A stretch of DNA of 64,000 nt from Nelumbo lutea (Eukaryota; Streptophyta; Magnoliopsida; Proteales; Nelumbonaceae): positions 55,919,655 to 55,983,654 of the forward strand of contig JAKGHH010000005.1 of assembly GCA_022828595.1 (NCBI GenBank), given 5' to 3'. Numbering within the stretch: position 1 is the first letter of the stretch; each line of letters opens with the position of its first letter. The position numbers were made by a program, and so were the translations under genes. Positions 50,325 through 62,568 of this stretch are shown in pieces. The notes beneath the pieces were generated by a model, which saw only the letters and a list, made by a program, of their open reading frames with translations, was not told the origin of the DNA and did no database searches.

Positions 50325-50767
50325 CAATGTTTTTGAACCGTCGTTGATTGGGATGGTTGGACCGTTTGGCTTGGAAATCATCCAAGCAACCGGTTTTGTT
50401 TCACCCCTAACCCATTCTTGGGTCAAAAACCGTTAACTTCCTCAGAAAACTGTTGATTCGTTTGACCTGACCAGTGGTTTGCCATATAATGTTGTAGAAT
50501 GCAGAATGAGATTGGCACAAATTCAGATCTGCAATCCAAGGAGAAGTAGAAGAACACTTTAGAGAACTAGATTTCAGATCTGCATCTATTGCTGCTGCCA
50601 TCGCCTGTGAGCATTGAATCCTCTTTCCTTTTTTTTTCTTTTTCAGCCGAACCTGGCTTTTCTCAACCAATATCTTAATTCTTACATGAGGTTTGACTCG
50701 GATGGTTGAACCGCTGATCTGGTAGTAGTTAGAACGGTTTCATTTTCGAGTCGGTTTTTAAAACCTT
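50325..50767 (-). mobile_element. Mutator-like small repeat, copy E, with internal extra DNA
   Basis: Begins CAATGTTTTTGAACCG and ends TTTTTAAAACCTT. The family interior (GTTTCACCCCTAACCCATTC) is recognisable on the left. The middle (about 50480-50640) does not match other copies and includes a poly-T run at 50628-50642. Flanks match at only 5 of 9. Confidence 0.5.
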
Positions 50768-51518
50768 GGTCAAGAATGAATGGATTTCAGAATGTTGATA
50801 CATTCATCTTCCCTGATGGAGAGGAGACTTTCCGATACACCCTACGGCTGTCTCCTTTTTGTAATTAAAAAGTCATTGGGCATTTTAACTGCAAAAAGAG
50901 ACTAGTCCTAGAAATAAGAAATGCCAAATGCAGTCTTAGTATCTTGAAAAATGGATAACAATAAGTTGTGAAACCTTGTTGATAAGGCTTGCCTTTAGGA
51001 GGTTTTGCATGTAAAAATCCAATAACGCATAATCTGTATGTTAACGTTTCTGCCAGAGATGATATGGAGAACTAGAGAATGATGGGAAGATATTATTGGT
51101 TGGGTTTTTATGTTTCATATATTTACTATAAGGTAAATTTAGGATGCAGACAAGGTTTAAAATATTGATACGCCCGATATGTTGATCTGGGCGTATTGGG
51201 CAAATCGAGAGTTTTTTTTTTATTTTTTTTGAAACTGGTTCAGGCAAACTGGTTTAGGGCTCCTCCATCCTCTGAATCGGTCAGGCCCCCGATACACTCA
51301 CTATAGGGGCGTATGGAGGGGTCCCAGAATGATATGTGTCAATACTTTGAACTTTGGATGCGGGAAAGATATGATATGGAAAGAGTTTTGACCAATCAAA
51401 ACCCACCCATAAATTTTAATAAATAACACATTATTTACTACCATGTTTATGATTCCACTTTATTGGTTAGTTATTTTTAAGATATCATATCATGGTCGCA
51501 CCCATTTACTATAAAGTA
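50768..51518. other. Intergenic stretch without a recognised gene
   Basis: No coding region was recognised. A GAAACTGGTTCAGGC and CTCTGAATCGG stretch near 51230-51280 may be part of a dispersed repeat. Confidence 0.35.
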
Positions 51519-52619
51519 GTTTTTTTTTGGTGAAAATACTAATTACCATACCAAGCAAAAATTCTTATAAAAAGAGTTCATATAAGGGGGAGGATGATTA
51601 AAATGTGCCACCTTCCCATTCAACAACTGGGCCCTCTTTGCAGTTTCATGGGCCAACGAGCTTCTCCTAGAAATATGATTAAATTTAACTTCTAAACTGT
51701 TAGAGCAAAAAATGATTTGGTCCACCACATGCCACAATTTCGGGTCAATATTTACAGACGCAGAGTTTAACAAGTTCACAGCTAATAGATAGAAATGTTC
51801 GAGTAGCATCTTGCTTCGTACATAGCTCCATCTGCAGAGCTGATGGGCATTACGAAAAAACTGCCATCACAAAATAACAAGTAACTTGACCTCTGGGATG
51901 TAAAGTTGTAAACACCCTACGGGGGGGGGGGGGGTCCCAGGTTCAAGGATCATAGAACTTTCAGTAGTTTTTTTCTTGCTGTACAACAAGTTTGGAGATT
52001 TCTCCCTTTGCTTTCTAAATTTTCAAAATAACTCTATGTAACTACTTACCTCTGAAAATTAAATTATTCCTAAACCACCAAATATGATAGGAAATCATAG
52101 AAAAAGCCAAATAAAAAAAATCAACTTGATTCTCTTTGTTTACTTGGACAGAGATCACAGCATTAATGGTACCACAAATTGAACTTATTGCCAGATTTAG
52201 CTATTGGAGTAGAAAATCAGATTGCTTTGTCAATGGGACATTGGAAAAAAAGGTGAAGGGTAGTCTTATTCTCAGCCTTGCAAAACCTGCACATAGAAGA
52301 ATAAGCAAATCCTTTCAGGTTCAAATACCCAAGGTAACCACACAACCCTTCACAAGTCTCCAAAGAAAAAGTCTGTATCTTAGGAGTACAAGAAGATGCC
52401 ATATTTTCCACATCAGAGAACGGTGCATTGGGTATACGAGCCACCACCACATGTTGAGTGGCTAAACCTAGAGAGAACACTCCCTTCTTACCTAGGGTCC
52501 AGAAAAATATTGGTCTTTAACAGACATCCTGGAAACATGGGTTTGATTGATCGATTGATTATATTAATCTAGGGTTCATCAAAATGGTTTCTCAGGATGG
52601 AGTCATCAGTCATCCCACA

Positions 52620-52790
52620 GAGACCGGATCTGTTCCTCACACTTGGCACCTCACAAGCATTTTACACGCACATCCTATTATACATTGGGAACATCTTCTA
52701 TATTTATTTGTTATTATTCACGGGAGATATTCTCAATGCACAATGGATGTATATGTGAGGCGCCCATTTGTGAGTAGCAGATCCTGTCAC
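52620..52790. mobile_element. Hairpin MITE copy 7, inside the LINE
   Basis: GAGACCGGATCTGTTCCTCAC pairs with GTGAGTAGCAGATCC. TACATTGGGAACATCTTC pairs with GGGAGATATTCTCAATGCA. It interrupts the LINE 3' part. Confidence 0.6.
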
Positions 52791-53996
52791 CATCCCATCA
52801 CCATCCAACAGCCCTCTCTCGTTAATAGCATCGGCCAAGGTGAGCCTTGCCTGTGGGACTATTGAGTCCCCCACAGAGCAACATCCCCTGACGACCTCGC
52901 TCTACAAATTATGAGAGGAAAAACCTTAATGAGGGCCCTAGTTAAGTTTTTCCAGAAAAAAGAAAAGGATTTTTTCTTCATTTTCTGATTTTCTGAAGAA
53001 ACAAATTCAGATTTTTCAGGTATCTATTCCTAAGGAGTTTGACCCACAATGAATCTTTCTTAATCTTATTAATAAAAGGCCAAGCCATCTTTCTTATCAT
53101 TAAAACTATCAGGCAGTTTAAACACAAACATCACATGATTAAGGACAGATTTTGTCAGCTCCAGCTTTCCTGCTTGGGAGAAGGAGGCTGCTTTCCAATT
53201 ATTCAGCTTTGATTTTCGTTTATCAATAATATAGTTCACAAAATTTGGCTTATTCTTTTTCCAGATTAAAGTGATTACTAAATAGTTTGCTTGGCAATCC
53301 AAATCCCCCATCTTAATTTATCTTTTATTTAGTTTAGCCCCTTTTATGACTGGCACATGTACTAAAAAAATGCCTGATTTCCCACAATTGATTATCTGCC
53401 CAAACATCCACTGAAAATTATTTAAGGTATCTAGATGCTTTGCAGTAATATCTCTTTGGGCTTTGACAAAAAATAAAAACAAAAAAAAAAGATAGGAAAT
53501 TGAGGCAGCCTCTCTACATATCTTAATTCTTCTAATAAGACCCTCACTCTTAAGCCCTTTCCAAAATCCTAAAGAGTCCTTCCACGGTAAGGATAAAAAG
53601 GTAAGGAGATAGGGAATATCCTTGCCTTAGGCCTCTTGTGTAGGTCTGATCATGTGCCGGGCTTAGAACCAATGATAAGGGCTTTAAGCTAGGCCTAAAC
53701 CCTCACCCCGGGCATAGATTGCAAGCCCAAGCCCAACCTTACATGGGCCCAGGCTGAGCTTACGGGCTTTCCAGGCCTAACAAGTAAAGATAAGCCCATA
53801 AAATAAAATAATAAAATTTAATTTATTTAAAATTTTAAATTAGGTAATATGTACAAAAAATTGCACAAGCCAAAGTAAATTGGGCTGAGCTAGGCTTTAG
53901 GCTCATGACACAAAAAACAAGGCATGAGCCTCATTTAATTGTTAGACTTAAATTAGCTTGGATTACCTAACCTTTTATAAAGGAAGGCAAGGATTT

Positions 53997-55305
53997 TGAT
54001 GAGGGCAGATTTGGCCCTCTAGTGAAATTGCGACACGTGTTACCTCGTGACAACTAGGCGACACCCAGGCAACAACTTACCAAGTTGGTGACCCACCCGG
54101 GCACTGGCCTGGCGCAGTTTGGCGCAACCTGCACGCGGCCTGCGCGCTACCTGTGCGACTTGGTGCGGCTTGCGCGACCTGGCCGACCTTGATCAGCTTG
54201 GCACCTGATCCGACCTGGCTGACCTAGATGCCCACCGATAAACTCGGCATGCATACCCCACGAGCTCGGTAGCTCTCTAAAGAGCTCGCCAAGGAACCAA
54301 GCAGCTCGGCATAGCTCTCCCAGGCAGCTCGCCACTTGTAGGGTAGCTCGGTACAAAAGAGTGGTGTATCGCAGGAAGATCTTCTGCGTGACAACCTGGC
54401 CCAGACACTGACCCGTCGACTGACACAGGTGTCGACCTAACAACCTGGCCCAGGCACCGACCTGGCCGCCTAACACAAGCGCCAGCTTGACGACCTTGAG
54501 GAGTTCACCACCGTACCCCGGTTCTGACGAGATATGATGAGCCTTACCGTTTGGAGGCTTTCAACCCACCTAACCCACGAAGACTCTAGTATATAAACAC
54601 CTCACCCCCCAAAGGGGGGGTGGAGAGAAAAAAGGATGGTAACTCTTGCTCTCTAGCTCTCTCATCCTCTAATATCATCTTCAAACTCTCTACTACCAGA
54701 ATGGTAACTTAGGCATCGGAGAGTCCCCGCCGGGTAAACACCTCCGGGTCCTTTGATTCAGTTCTCGCAGGTTCCTCAGCTCCTGCCGCCTACAAAGGAG
54801 AGGAGATCACCTCATGTAGAGGGCAATCGGGTTGCACTGCACCAGGGAGCTCCACCATCCTTTGAGTTGCAGGCCGCCTAGGAGCAAGTCAAATGACGAG
54901 TCCACCAAGGTAGCTCACCATCAGGGAGCTCGGCATAGTTCTCCCCAAGGAGCTCGCCAAGGAGCCAGGCAGCTCGGCAGAGCTCGCCACAAGCAGCTCA
55001 GCATAGCTCTCCCCCGGGCAGTTCGCCATCAGGGAGCTCGCCACCAGGTAGTTCTCCTCCAGGGAGCTCGTCACCAGGCAGCTCTCCACCAGGGAGCTCG
55101 TCACTAAGTAGCTCTCCACCAGGGAGCTCGCCACCAGGCAGTTCTCCACCAAGGAGCTCCTCACCAAGTAGTTCACCACCAGGGAGTTCGCCACCAAGTA
55201 GCTCATCACCAAGGCACTTCACCACCAGGTCAAATAACGAGGTACTAAACCAAAAAAATTGATACATCACAAAAAATTGGTACGTGACCAGAAACGGTTG
55301 CATCA
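53997..55305 (+). mobile_element. Solo LTR, family L, copy 2 (1,309 bp)
   Basis: Starts TGATGAGGGCAGATTTGGCC and ends AGAAACGGTTGCATCA. A TATA box (TATATAAA) lies at 54590-54597. The 5' minisatellite of copy 1 is reduced, while the 3' block of CACCAGGGAGCTCGTCACCA-type units (about 54885-55215) is long. The 5-bp flanks GATTT and ACTTT match at only 3 of 5, so the insertion duplication is not clear here. Confidence 0.75.
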
Positions 55306-55306
55306 A

Positions 55307-55416
55307 CTTTCAATCTCATTTTTTAGCAATGTAGGACTTGAAACAACACTAAATAATTAGTGCTACCATTGAGTGATTTTCCAAGTCCCACATTGCTTAG
55401 GGAATGAGAATGAAAG
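55307..55416. repeat. Short foldback next to the solo LTR
   Basis: CTTTCAATCTCATTTTTTAG then CAATGTAGGACTTG pairs with CAAGTCCCACATTG then CTTAGGGAATGAGAATGAAAG. The arms are about 36 bp with a loop of about 35 bp. Similar AATGTGGGACTTGG strings are common in plant repeats. Confidence 0.55.
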
Positions 55417-56720
55417 CTTTTCTTAGGACGACAATTTTCATAATTGAATTCGCTCAATTCTTAATACATGTGTTAATACATTCTAATTATTAAATATTTA
55501 TTTATATGTTAAAATAAAATGTAGAACCTTTATATTTAATATAAAATAATAAATATATTGCGGGTCGGGCTTGAAGTATTACGGCCAAACCCGACCCTAT
55601 ATTTTTTGGACTTGATGCAGGCCTAGGCACACGCCAAGCTGTACACAAAAATTTGGGCCAAGCCTAGAAATTTATGGGCTGAGCCAAGAATAATCAGCCT
55701 TATTCTCGTGGGTAGAATGCATCCCTCAACTACTCCATTCATCAGGATTAGAAAAGACAGAGATGAAAGACAGTGATGAATTAGGTTGCAGCAACTTTGA
55801 GAGAATCTCACGCCTCTCAAGACCTCCATAATATAGTCCCAGTCTATCATAGCATGTCCACCTTAATAGCCATTTATATGATGGAAAATTTCATGAGTTC
55901 CATATTGTCCCAAATTTGTATGCTTGGAACAAAAACATTTTGGTAAGGAGACAGGAGAGAGGTCTTAGTCTATTGGCCAAAATTTTTAGATGACTTTGTA
56001 AATCATATTACAAAGACTAATGGGGCAAAAATCTATCACCTGATCACACTATAGCTTTTTAGGGTAAACGTAATAAAGTTTGACTAAGAAGTTTTGTAAA
56101 ACAGCCATTCCTAAATGATTCCTGCCCCAAAAAGGTTAAATCTGTCCTGATCAAATCCCAAAAAGATTTGAAAAAGATTGCCGAATATCCATCCGATCCA
56201 AGAACTTTGAGACTTCCTATACTAAACAGGGTCCCTTTGACTTCCTCTTCCTCAAATTGCCAGTAGCTCCTCATTCTCCTGTCCGATATTATCGGAGTAA
56301 GCAAATCTTCCATCTCCTCAAGGTCCCAACTACCTTGAGAAGTATACATGTCTCTGAAATACATCACAATGACTTCACTAACCTCATCATGATTTGAAAC
56401 CCATTGTCCTTATTTGTTCTTTATCCAAGATATTCTATTTCTTCCGTCTCATGGTGGCCATCCTGTGAAAATAAGTCGTGTTTCTATCCCCTTCCTGAGG
56501 CCAAGTCTGTCTGGAGTTTTGCTTCAAATACAGCTCCTGACATTATAGAACGAATTCCCTCTCCTCCTCTAACTCTTTTATCTCTTCTGCTTTCTTCATA
56601 AACTCTCTCTCTCTCTCGCTAGAGGCTTTGGATTCACTTCTTTTATATACTATCATCAGGGTTGGGATGCTTACCTTGTACGAGGCCAATTCAGCTTTTA
56701 GAAACTCTTCTTATTTAAAG

Positions 56721-57276
56721 CCTGTTTGGGAAAGGCGAGGTGTGGTCAGTGGTGAACTGGTTACTGAGCACCCATGTTATAGTGATCGGCTTTCCAGATT
56801 TTCATCAATATACCTTCTGGTGTTCTAGTATGGGCCCAGCTATGAATGCCAGAAGCCACGTTCGAAAAACTTTTCCAAACGGGCACTTAGCGAGTGTTTT
56901 CCACAGATTTATTAGGGGTAATTTTCGGGCTTTCACCACGTCAAGGTCCGAAAAGCACCAAAGCTATAAGAAACTACGGTTCTATTCCATCCAAAATATA
57001 ATCTCCCCAGTTTACTAGTGACCATTATCCGCATTGGAAAATTATGCATCAATTTTCCACTTCTATCGCATAATCCAAACACAGTTTGAATTTTAAAAAC
57101 GTGATTTAGCTGAGCTGCTTTCTTGTTCCCAGGGCTTTCATGCAGCGGTTTCTGGCTTTGTGAGGTGGGCCTCATACGAATATAACTTATTGGAAGCTAT
57201 GTTTGGTTAAAAATCAGGAAAGCCCAGATATTTTGTCATTCAGCCGGCATTCCACTGAAGTCTGCTCAATAAAAGC
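56721..57276. other. Intergenic stretch, origin unclear
   Basis: It may include more of the LINE 5' part, but no LINE motif was recognised beyond about 56720. No gene was seen. Confidence 0.3.
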
Positions 57277-57505
57277 CATGATTTTTAAAATCGGACCGAA
57301 CCGAATGGTCGGATTGGAAAAACTGAGAATAGTTAGGTGATCAGTTCTGTTTTACCCCAAAACTGTTATTTCACCAAAAATTATTGATTTGATCAGCAAA
57401 CTGCTGATCCGGGTGATCGATTTATTTAAATCATTCAATGGTTTGGCCGGTTTTTTTTTTGTCAAAATGGGCCATCCGACCCAAAAATCAGACCACCTGA
57501 CATTT
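57277..57505 (-). mobile_element. Mutator-like small repeat, copy F, truncated
   Basis: Begins CATGATTTTTAAAATCGG and contains TTGATCAGCAAACTGCTGA and TTTGTCAAAATGGGCCATC. The right end typical of the family is missing; the match fades near 57505. Confidence 0.55.
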
Positions 57506-57674
57506 GAGGATGTTGCCAGTTGTCTAAGGTGGGGTACCATGGCATCCCAACATGTATCTAGCTGCTCCCCATCATGTGTACTAACCTTTTTGGGACATGT
57601 CTCCCCAACTTCCAAACCACTTTTTCACATAAAAGGTAGGCAAGTTGACGTGATCTCGTCAAAATGCATAGAGC

Positions 57675-57922
57675 AAGGCTTTTAAAATCGAAATGGTCAG
57701 GGATTCAGTTCTCATGTCGAATGATTTGACTGTTCGAACCAAACGAACAGCCTATTTTGATAAAAAAATTAAAAAAAAAATGATCAAAATCATTGAATGA
57801 TTCAACCACCTGAATCAGTGGCCTACTGACCAAATCAATAGTTTCTGACGAAATAACAATTCTGAGATAAAACAGAACTGATTTCCTGGTTTTTTTGGTC
57901 TGGTCCAATTTTGAAAACCATG
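57675..57922 (+). mobile_element. Mutator-like small repeat, copy G
   Basis: Begins AAGGCTTTTAAAATCG and ends TTTTGAAAACCAT. Flanks GCATAGAGC (57666-57674) and GCATAGAAC (57923-57931) match at 8 of 9. It faces the truncated copy at 57277 in the opposite orientation, about 170 bp away. Confidence 0.7.
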
Positions 57923-60576
57923 GCATAGAACATTCCGCCATGGGCTTATTGGGTAGCCAGGTCTAAAATGCATATGTATGTGACTCTGGCCTATGTGGGC
58001 CAAGTCTAGGGCATATGAGCCCAAATCACTAGGTTGAATTAGACTCCTAGGCCGAAGGCTTCAAGTCGAGGTGGGTCTCTAGGTAGAAAATTCCAAGTTG
58101 AGGTAGGATTGGACCTTAGGACCCGGTTTGACTTTAGGTCAAACTAGACCACTGGGAAAAGTATGAGGGTGTTTGCCAGCTCCCTTTTATCTTCTTACAA
58201 ACGTGATTGTACACGTGGCTAGTGTACAAAAATATGTATGACACTTATATGAAACTTCTTTATGGTAAAAAAAAATTGTATGAAACGTGAACTTGTAGTG
58301 AAACATTTCGATATTTTGAAATTGTTTCATGATCTTAAAAATGATTATTCCCGCTTTTAAACAAAATCTTCTATTATCAAACATGTTTTATCTGCTCAAA
58401 AAAGTAAGAATTTGAAATGGTAGTTATCTCCACTAAAAACACAAAAATTGATTTCGAATAGTGTAGGATTCATAAAGTAGGTTATTATTTAAAAATAAAA
58501 ATTGATTTAATCTCTTAAATTAAATAACAGATTTATATATTAATAAATATCTAATAAAATAATAACCTAAATTTACAACATAAAAAATGGGTGTCAAGCA
58601 AAACTTATCAAAGTACATGAATAAGCTGCTGGGCTTGTGGATGATTCTAAATGTTGAATGAGATGTCTTTGACAAATACACTAAAGTTGTGTCTAGTACC
58701 AATTCTGTTTTTACTTAAAAATTTTGAATTGATTATCATCGCATGCTCACATCACATTATCAAGTCATGTCAGGCTTGAGTTTTCAGGCCCACGAGACAA
58801 TATGGCATAACACGATTCAGCATGGTTCACATACATACATATTAAATATTTTTTCAATTTTTTGTCTATTTTATTAATATTTTATTAATATTTATTTTTT
58901 TTTTAGTTTTTAAAATATGCCCCTAATGGCCTGGCCTGGCCCACGGCCCCTGAGCAGCCAGGGCCCGCTTGGGCTCGTGCCATGGGATGTGCCAGGCCGG
59001 ACCTCTGAAGTATCCAAGAGGAGGCAAGACAGCCCGGTCCAACCCGCAGGCCAGCACAGGCCACCCGTCGATTCACACCACTACATGACATATGAGAGTC
59101 ATTTTAGCTAAAATGAATAGATTTCATCCTCCTGAAGCAAGAAAGGTCAATTTGACCTTTTAACAAACAGCCTTCCATATATGCATTTTTAAGATACGCT
59201 TGATTCAACTATAAATAGCCTCAAATTACAGTTCTATACCTCAACACAAACACAAATTTCTATTCTATCTAGTAAAACCAAAAGCCTCTAGCTTTACACA
59301 CAACCAGCCATGTGCAAAGCAGAATTGACAGAAGAGGGATTGATGCAGCACAGCATACGAACCCATGTTGAGCTGCCACCTTCACTTCATCATGTGTAGA
59401 CCCATCTTGGGCTGTTTCCTCCATGGATCAATCAGATACATGAGGATAAGACTGCAAAGCAAAACTCAACAACTCAAGTTAGGGGTCCTACTCTGTTGCA
59501 CTCAGATGTGGCAACGACATGACATCGATATGGTTTGTATTGAGAATTCACTCTAATAATTCAGGGCTTCAGTCACGGCCATGCGTCCCATTTTGAAAAA
59601 TCCACGTAAAAATAGGCCCCATTTCCTTGACAGTGAAGAATATTAAGAAATGTAGTGGTATGCTTGCTCAGACACTCCAAGACATAAAAACAATTGATTC
59701 GACTTCACTGTCAATTTCTCAAGAATCAAATAAACCCATAATAATGCTATTGCTTTAAATACCACCTGATTGCTCATATGATACTGGTTGATTGGCTTAA
59801 GTTCTTCCGGTATCATAGTCGAATCCATTGCCTTTTCTATTACCGGCTAAAATCTTGTTTTCCATCTATTGACAGTATTCCCCATAAGGCCTAAACTAAC
59901 CTGCGTCTATTACCTCCACACAAGTTGGAAAGATAGAAACCCTCCACCCCAAAAATAATAAATAAAATAAAAAAAAGAAAGAAATATATTCGCGTGTATA
60001 ACTACTATTGCAGACAAATGTTTTCTTGAAGTATTTTCACCACATTTTCATTTAACGTCTTTGGATTTCATGTTCCTGAACCAGAATCATTTTGAACTGT
60101 AAGGTCCCATTTGGTGTCTTTTCATGCGGTCTTTTGGTTGTTTACAAGCTAGGCAGACCATACTGATATCTTCTTTTGTTTGGCTCGTAATAGATATAGC
60201 CGCAAAAAACCAGTGCGTTAAAAAAGATTTAAGAAACCTATTTTGGACTGATTTCGGGAAGTTTCAAATAGAGCTTTTCACATTTTTCTCGCTTTATTCG
60301 GAAAGACCTATGGTAACCAAACTAACTTAAAGACTACTCAGATTTTAATGCAAAAGCTTAATGCATCTTTTGACCATTTGAGCTACCCATAAGATCTTTC
60401 CAAAAAAACTTGCCATACAACCCCTTGGTAATTTACCATTCAAGCTTTGCCAATGGTTAGAGCTCAATTTGGTTCACTAACGTAGCAGTTGAGGAGGGAT
60501 CAAGGTGAAAAAAATGTTTTACCAACTTCACACATTTATCTGGATAAGTATAGGATGCTGAAAAGCAGTCCGGGTG
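57923..60576. other. Intergenic stretch without a recognised gene
   Basis: 58010-58150 has repeated AGGTCGAGGTGGGTC-like strings. About 58915-59060 is GC-rich (GGCCTGGCCTGGCCCACGGC) beside an AT-rich stretch and may be a MITE end. Short reading frames show no motif. Confidence 0.4.
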
Positions 60577-60734
60577 AGCTGGAGACAAAATCACACACTC
60601 GGCTGAATTGCCTATCACAATTGAACACGCCAATGCTCACTGTGGGCCCTATCTGGGACCCAGCTATATCGAACACTGGCGTGTTCAACCGTGATAGATA
60701 GTTCAGCCGAGTGTGTATGTTTTTATCTCCAGCT
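60577..60734. mobile_element. 158-bp hairpin element
   Basis: AGCTGGAGACAAAATCACAC on the left pairs with TGTATGTTTTTATCTCCAGCT on the right. The pairing continues through ACTCGGCTGAATT against AGTTCAGCCGAGTG, TATCACAATTGAACACGCCA against TGGCGTGTTCAACCGTGATA. The arms are about 60 bp with few mismatches and the loop is about 40 bp. No coding frame of interest. Confidence 0.75.
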
Positions 60735-61030
60735 AATCCGCTCCCATGGGAAAGGACTAATACAGGAAAAAATTGACCAATCAAATTTCCACGATGAATT
60801 TTGGTCTATACCACCTGATTGGTTTAAAATTTTTCTGTATCGTGCTTTTTTAATATCATAATCAAATCTAGAGCTGTTAATGGGGTCAGGTCTGGTTGGA
60901 TATGATAGACCCAGAACCCCTAACTATTAATGGAGACAATCAGATCTCACCCTAATAGACCCATTATTTCTCTTAAATTCATCATAACTTTTCAAAATGT
61001 CTAAAACTCACCATGTCACTAATTTGACGT
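60735..61030. other. Spacer containing the left arm of a large foldback
   Basis: AAATTCATCATAACTTTTCA and AAAATGTCTAAAACTCACC at about 60976-61014 are the reverse complement, with changes, of sequence at about 63405-63500. The solo LTR at 61031 and the Mutator-like copy at 63113 would both lie inside this foldback. Confidence 0.45.
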
Positions 61031-62563
61031 TGATGAGGGCAGATTTAGCCCTCTAGTAAAATTGTGACATGTGGCACCTCGTGACAACTAGGAAAACACC
61101 CAGCCAACAAACTTACAAAATTGGTGACCCACCGGGGCACCTGTCTGGCTGGCCTGGCGTGACCTGCGCGCGGCGCGCACGAACTGCACCGCGCTCGCGC
61201 AGCCTGCGCGACCTGGCCGACCTGGACCATCCTAGCGCATGATCCGGCCAAGGCGCCAGCTTGACGACTCGATCTAGGCACTGTCCTGCCGACTGACACA
61301 GGCGCCGACCTGACGACCTAGCCTAAACATTGACCCGCCGACTGACGCAGGCACCCCTCTGACAACCCGGCCCAGGCGCCGATCTGGCCGCCTGACACAA
61401 GCGCCAGCCTGACGACCTCGAGGAGTTCACCACCGTACCCCGATTCTGACCAGATGCGACGAGTCATACCGTTTGGAGGCTTTTCACCCACCTAACCCGT
61501 GAAGACTCCGGTATATAAATACCTCACCCCCCAAAGGGGAAGGGGATGGAAAAGAAAGGGAAGTAACCATGCTCTCTAGCTCTCTCATATTATCTTCAAA
61601 GCTCTCTACAATAAGAGTGCTAACTTAAGCATCGAAGAGCCCCCACCGGGAAAGTACCCCCGGGACCTCTGATTCAGTTCTCGCAGGTCCTTCAGCTCCC
61701 GCCGCCTACGAAGAGGAGGAAAAGATACAGTTCTCGGAAGTCCCTCAGCTCCCCCCACCTACAAGGAGGAAGAGATGGAGTTCTCGAAGGTCCCTCAACT
61801 CCCGCCACCTACAAGGAGGAGGAAAAGATGGAGTTCTCGGAGGTCCCTTAGCTCCCGCCACCTACAAAGAGGAGGAAAAGATGGAGTTCTCGCAGGTCTC
61901 TCAACTCCTGCCACCTACAAAGAGGAGGAAAAGATGAAGTTCTCGTAGGTCCCTCATCTCCCGCAGCCTACAAAGGAAAGAAGAACACCTCATGCTGAGG
62001 GCAGTCGGATTGCGCCGCACCAGAGAACTCCAACATTCTCTAAGGCATCGACCGCCTAATAGGGAGTTCGCCCCCAGGCAGTTCGCCACCAAGGCAATTC
62101 GCCCCCAGGCAGTTCGCCACCAGGGAGTCAGCCTCCAAGGCAGTTCGCCCCAAGGCAGTTCGCCCCCAGGCAGTTCGCCACCAGGCGATTCGCCCCCAGG
62201 CAGTTCACCCCCAGGCAGTTCGCCACCAAGGCAGTTCGCCCCAAGGCAATCCGCCACCAGGGAGTTCGCCACCAGGGAGTTCGCCCCCAGGCAGTTCGCC
62301 ACCAGGGAGTTCGCCCCCAGGCAGTTCGCCCCCAGGCAGTTTGCCACTAAGGCAGTTCGCCCCCAGGCAGTTCGCCACCAAGGCAGTTCGCTCCCAGGCA
62401 ATTCGCCACCAAGGAGTTCGCCACCAGGCAGTTCACCACCAGGCAGTTCGCCACCATGTAGCTCGTCACTAAGGTACGCCACCACCGGGTCGAATAACGA
62501 GGTACTTTGCCAAAAAAATTTACATCACAAAACATTGGTACGTGGCCGAAAATGGTTACATCA
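61031..62563 (+). mobile_element. Solo LTR, family L, copy 3, perfect 5-bp duplication (1,533 bp)
   Basis: Begins TGATGAGGGCAGATTTAGCC and ends GGCCGAAAATGGTTACATCA. GACGT flanks both sides exactly (61026-61030 and 62564-62568), proving a single insertion with TG...CA ends and no internal region. A TATA box lies at 61512-61519. Three repeat blocks are present: CCGACTGACACAGGCGCCGA-type units (about 61260-61410), an imperfect repeat of about 45-57 bp with GAGGAGGAAAAGATGGAGTT (about 61680-61980), and a long GGCAGTTCGCCACCAAG / GGCAGTTCGCCCCCA array (about 62065-62460). The two 190-200 codon frames over this array are products of the repeat. Confidence 0.9.
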
Positions 62564-62568
62564 GACGT

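Larger units (their letters stand above)
53641..55702. mobile_element. hAT-like MITE inserted in the LINE
   Basis: The LINE frame breaks after CILPTR on one side and resumes with RGLRQG on the other; removing 53641-55702 restores continuity. The element ends are TAGGTCTGAT and ATCAGCCTTA (8 of 10 inverted). The flanks CTCTTGTG (53633-53640) and TTCTCGTG (55703-55710) match at 6 of 8. Its own sequence is rich in AAGCCCAAGCCC and GGGCTGAGC strings. A solo LTR (53997-55305) and a small foldback lie within it. Confidence 0.65.
51519..56720 (-). mobile_element. Decayed L1-like LINE, minus strand, interrupted
   Basis: In 5' to 3' order on the minus strand: a linker with EIKELEEERE, QTWPQEGDRN and TTYFHRMATMRRKK (about 56600-56440); the start of reverse transcriptase with GSDGYSAIFFKSFWDLI (about 56190); AYDRL-WDYIMEVLRG and CILPTR (55850-55711); then, after a 2 kb insertion, RGLRQGYSLSPYLFILTVEG (about 53640-53575). 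Further on come KLNNWKAASFSQAGKLELTK (about 53200), a zinc-binding region SMCRFCKAENKTTLHLFFQC (about 52270), and an RNase H-like end FNHISRRSSLAHETAKRAQL (about 51660). The expected catalytic YADD-type stretch near 53490 is lost. Stops and frameshifts are many. A poly-T run at 51521-51529 may mark the poly-A tail. Confidence 0.8.

Noticed and set aside
51290..51312. String resembling a phage T7 promoter (CACTCACTATAGGGGCG)
   Set aside because: Partial chance match in plant intergenic DNA; no vector sequence around it.
62065..62460. CRISPR-like regular repeats (GGCAGTTCGCC...)
   Set aside because: Units of about 15-17 bp are directly adjacent with no unique spacers and sit inside an LTR with a perfect 5-bp duplication in plant DNA. 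This is a minisatellite.
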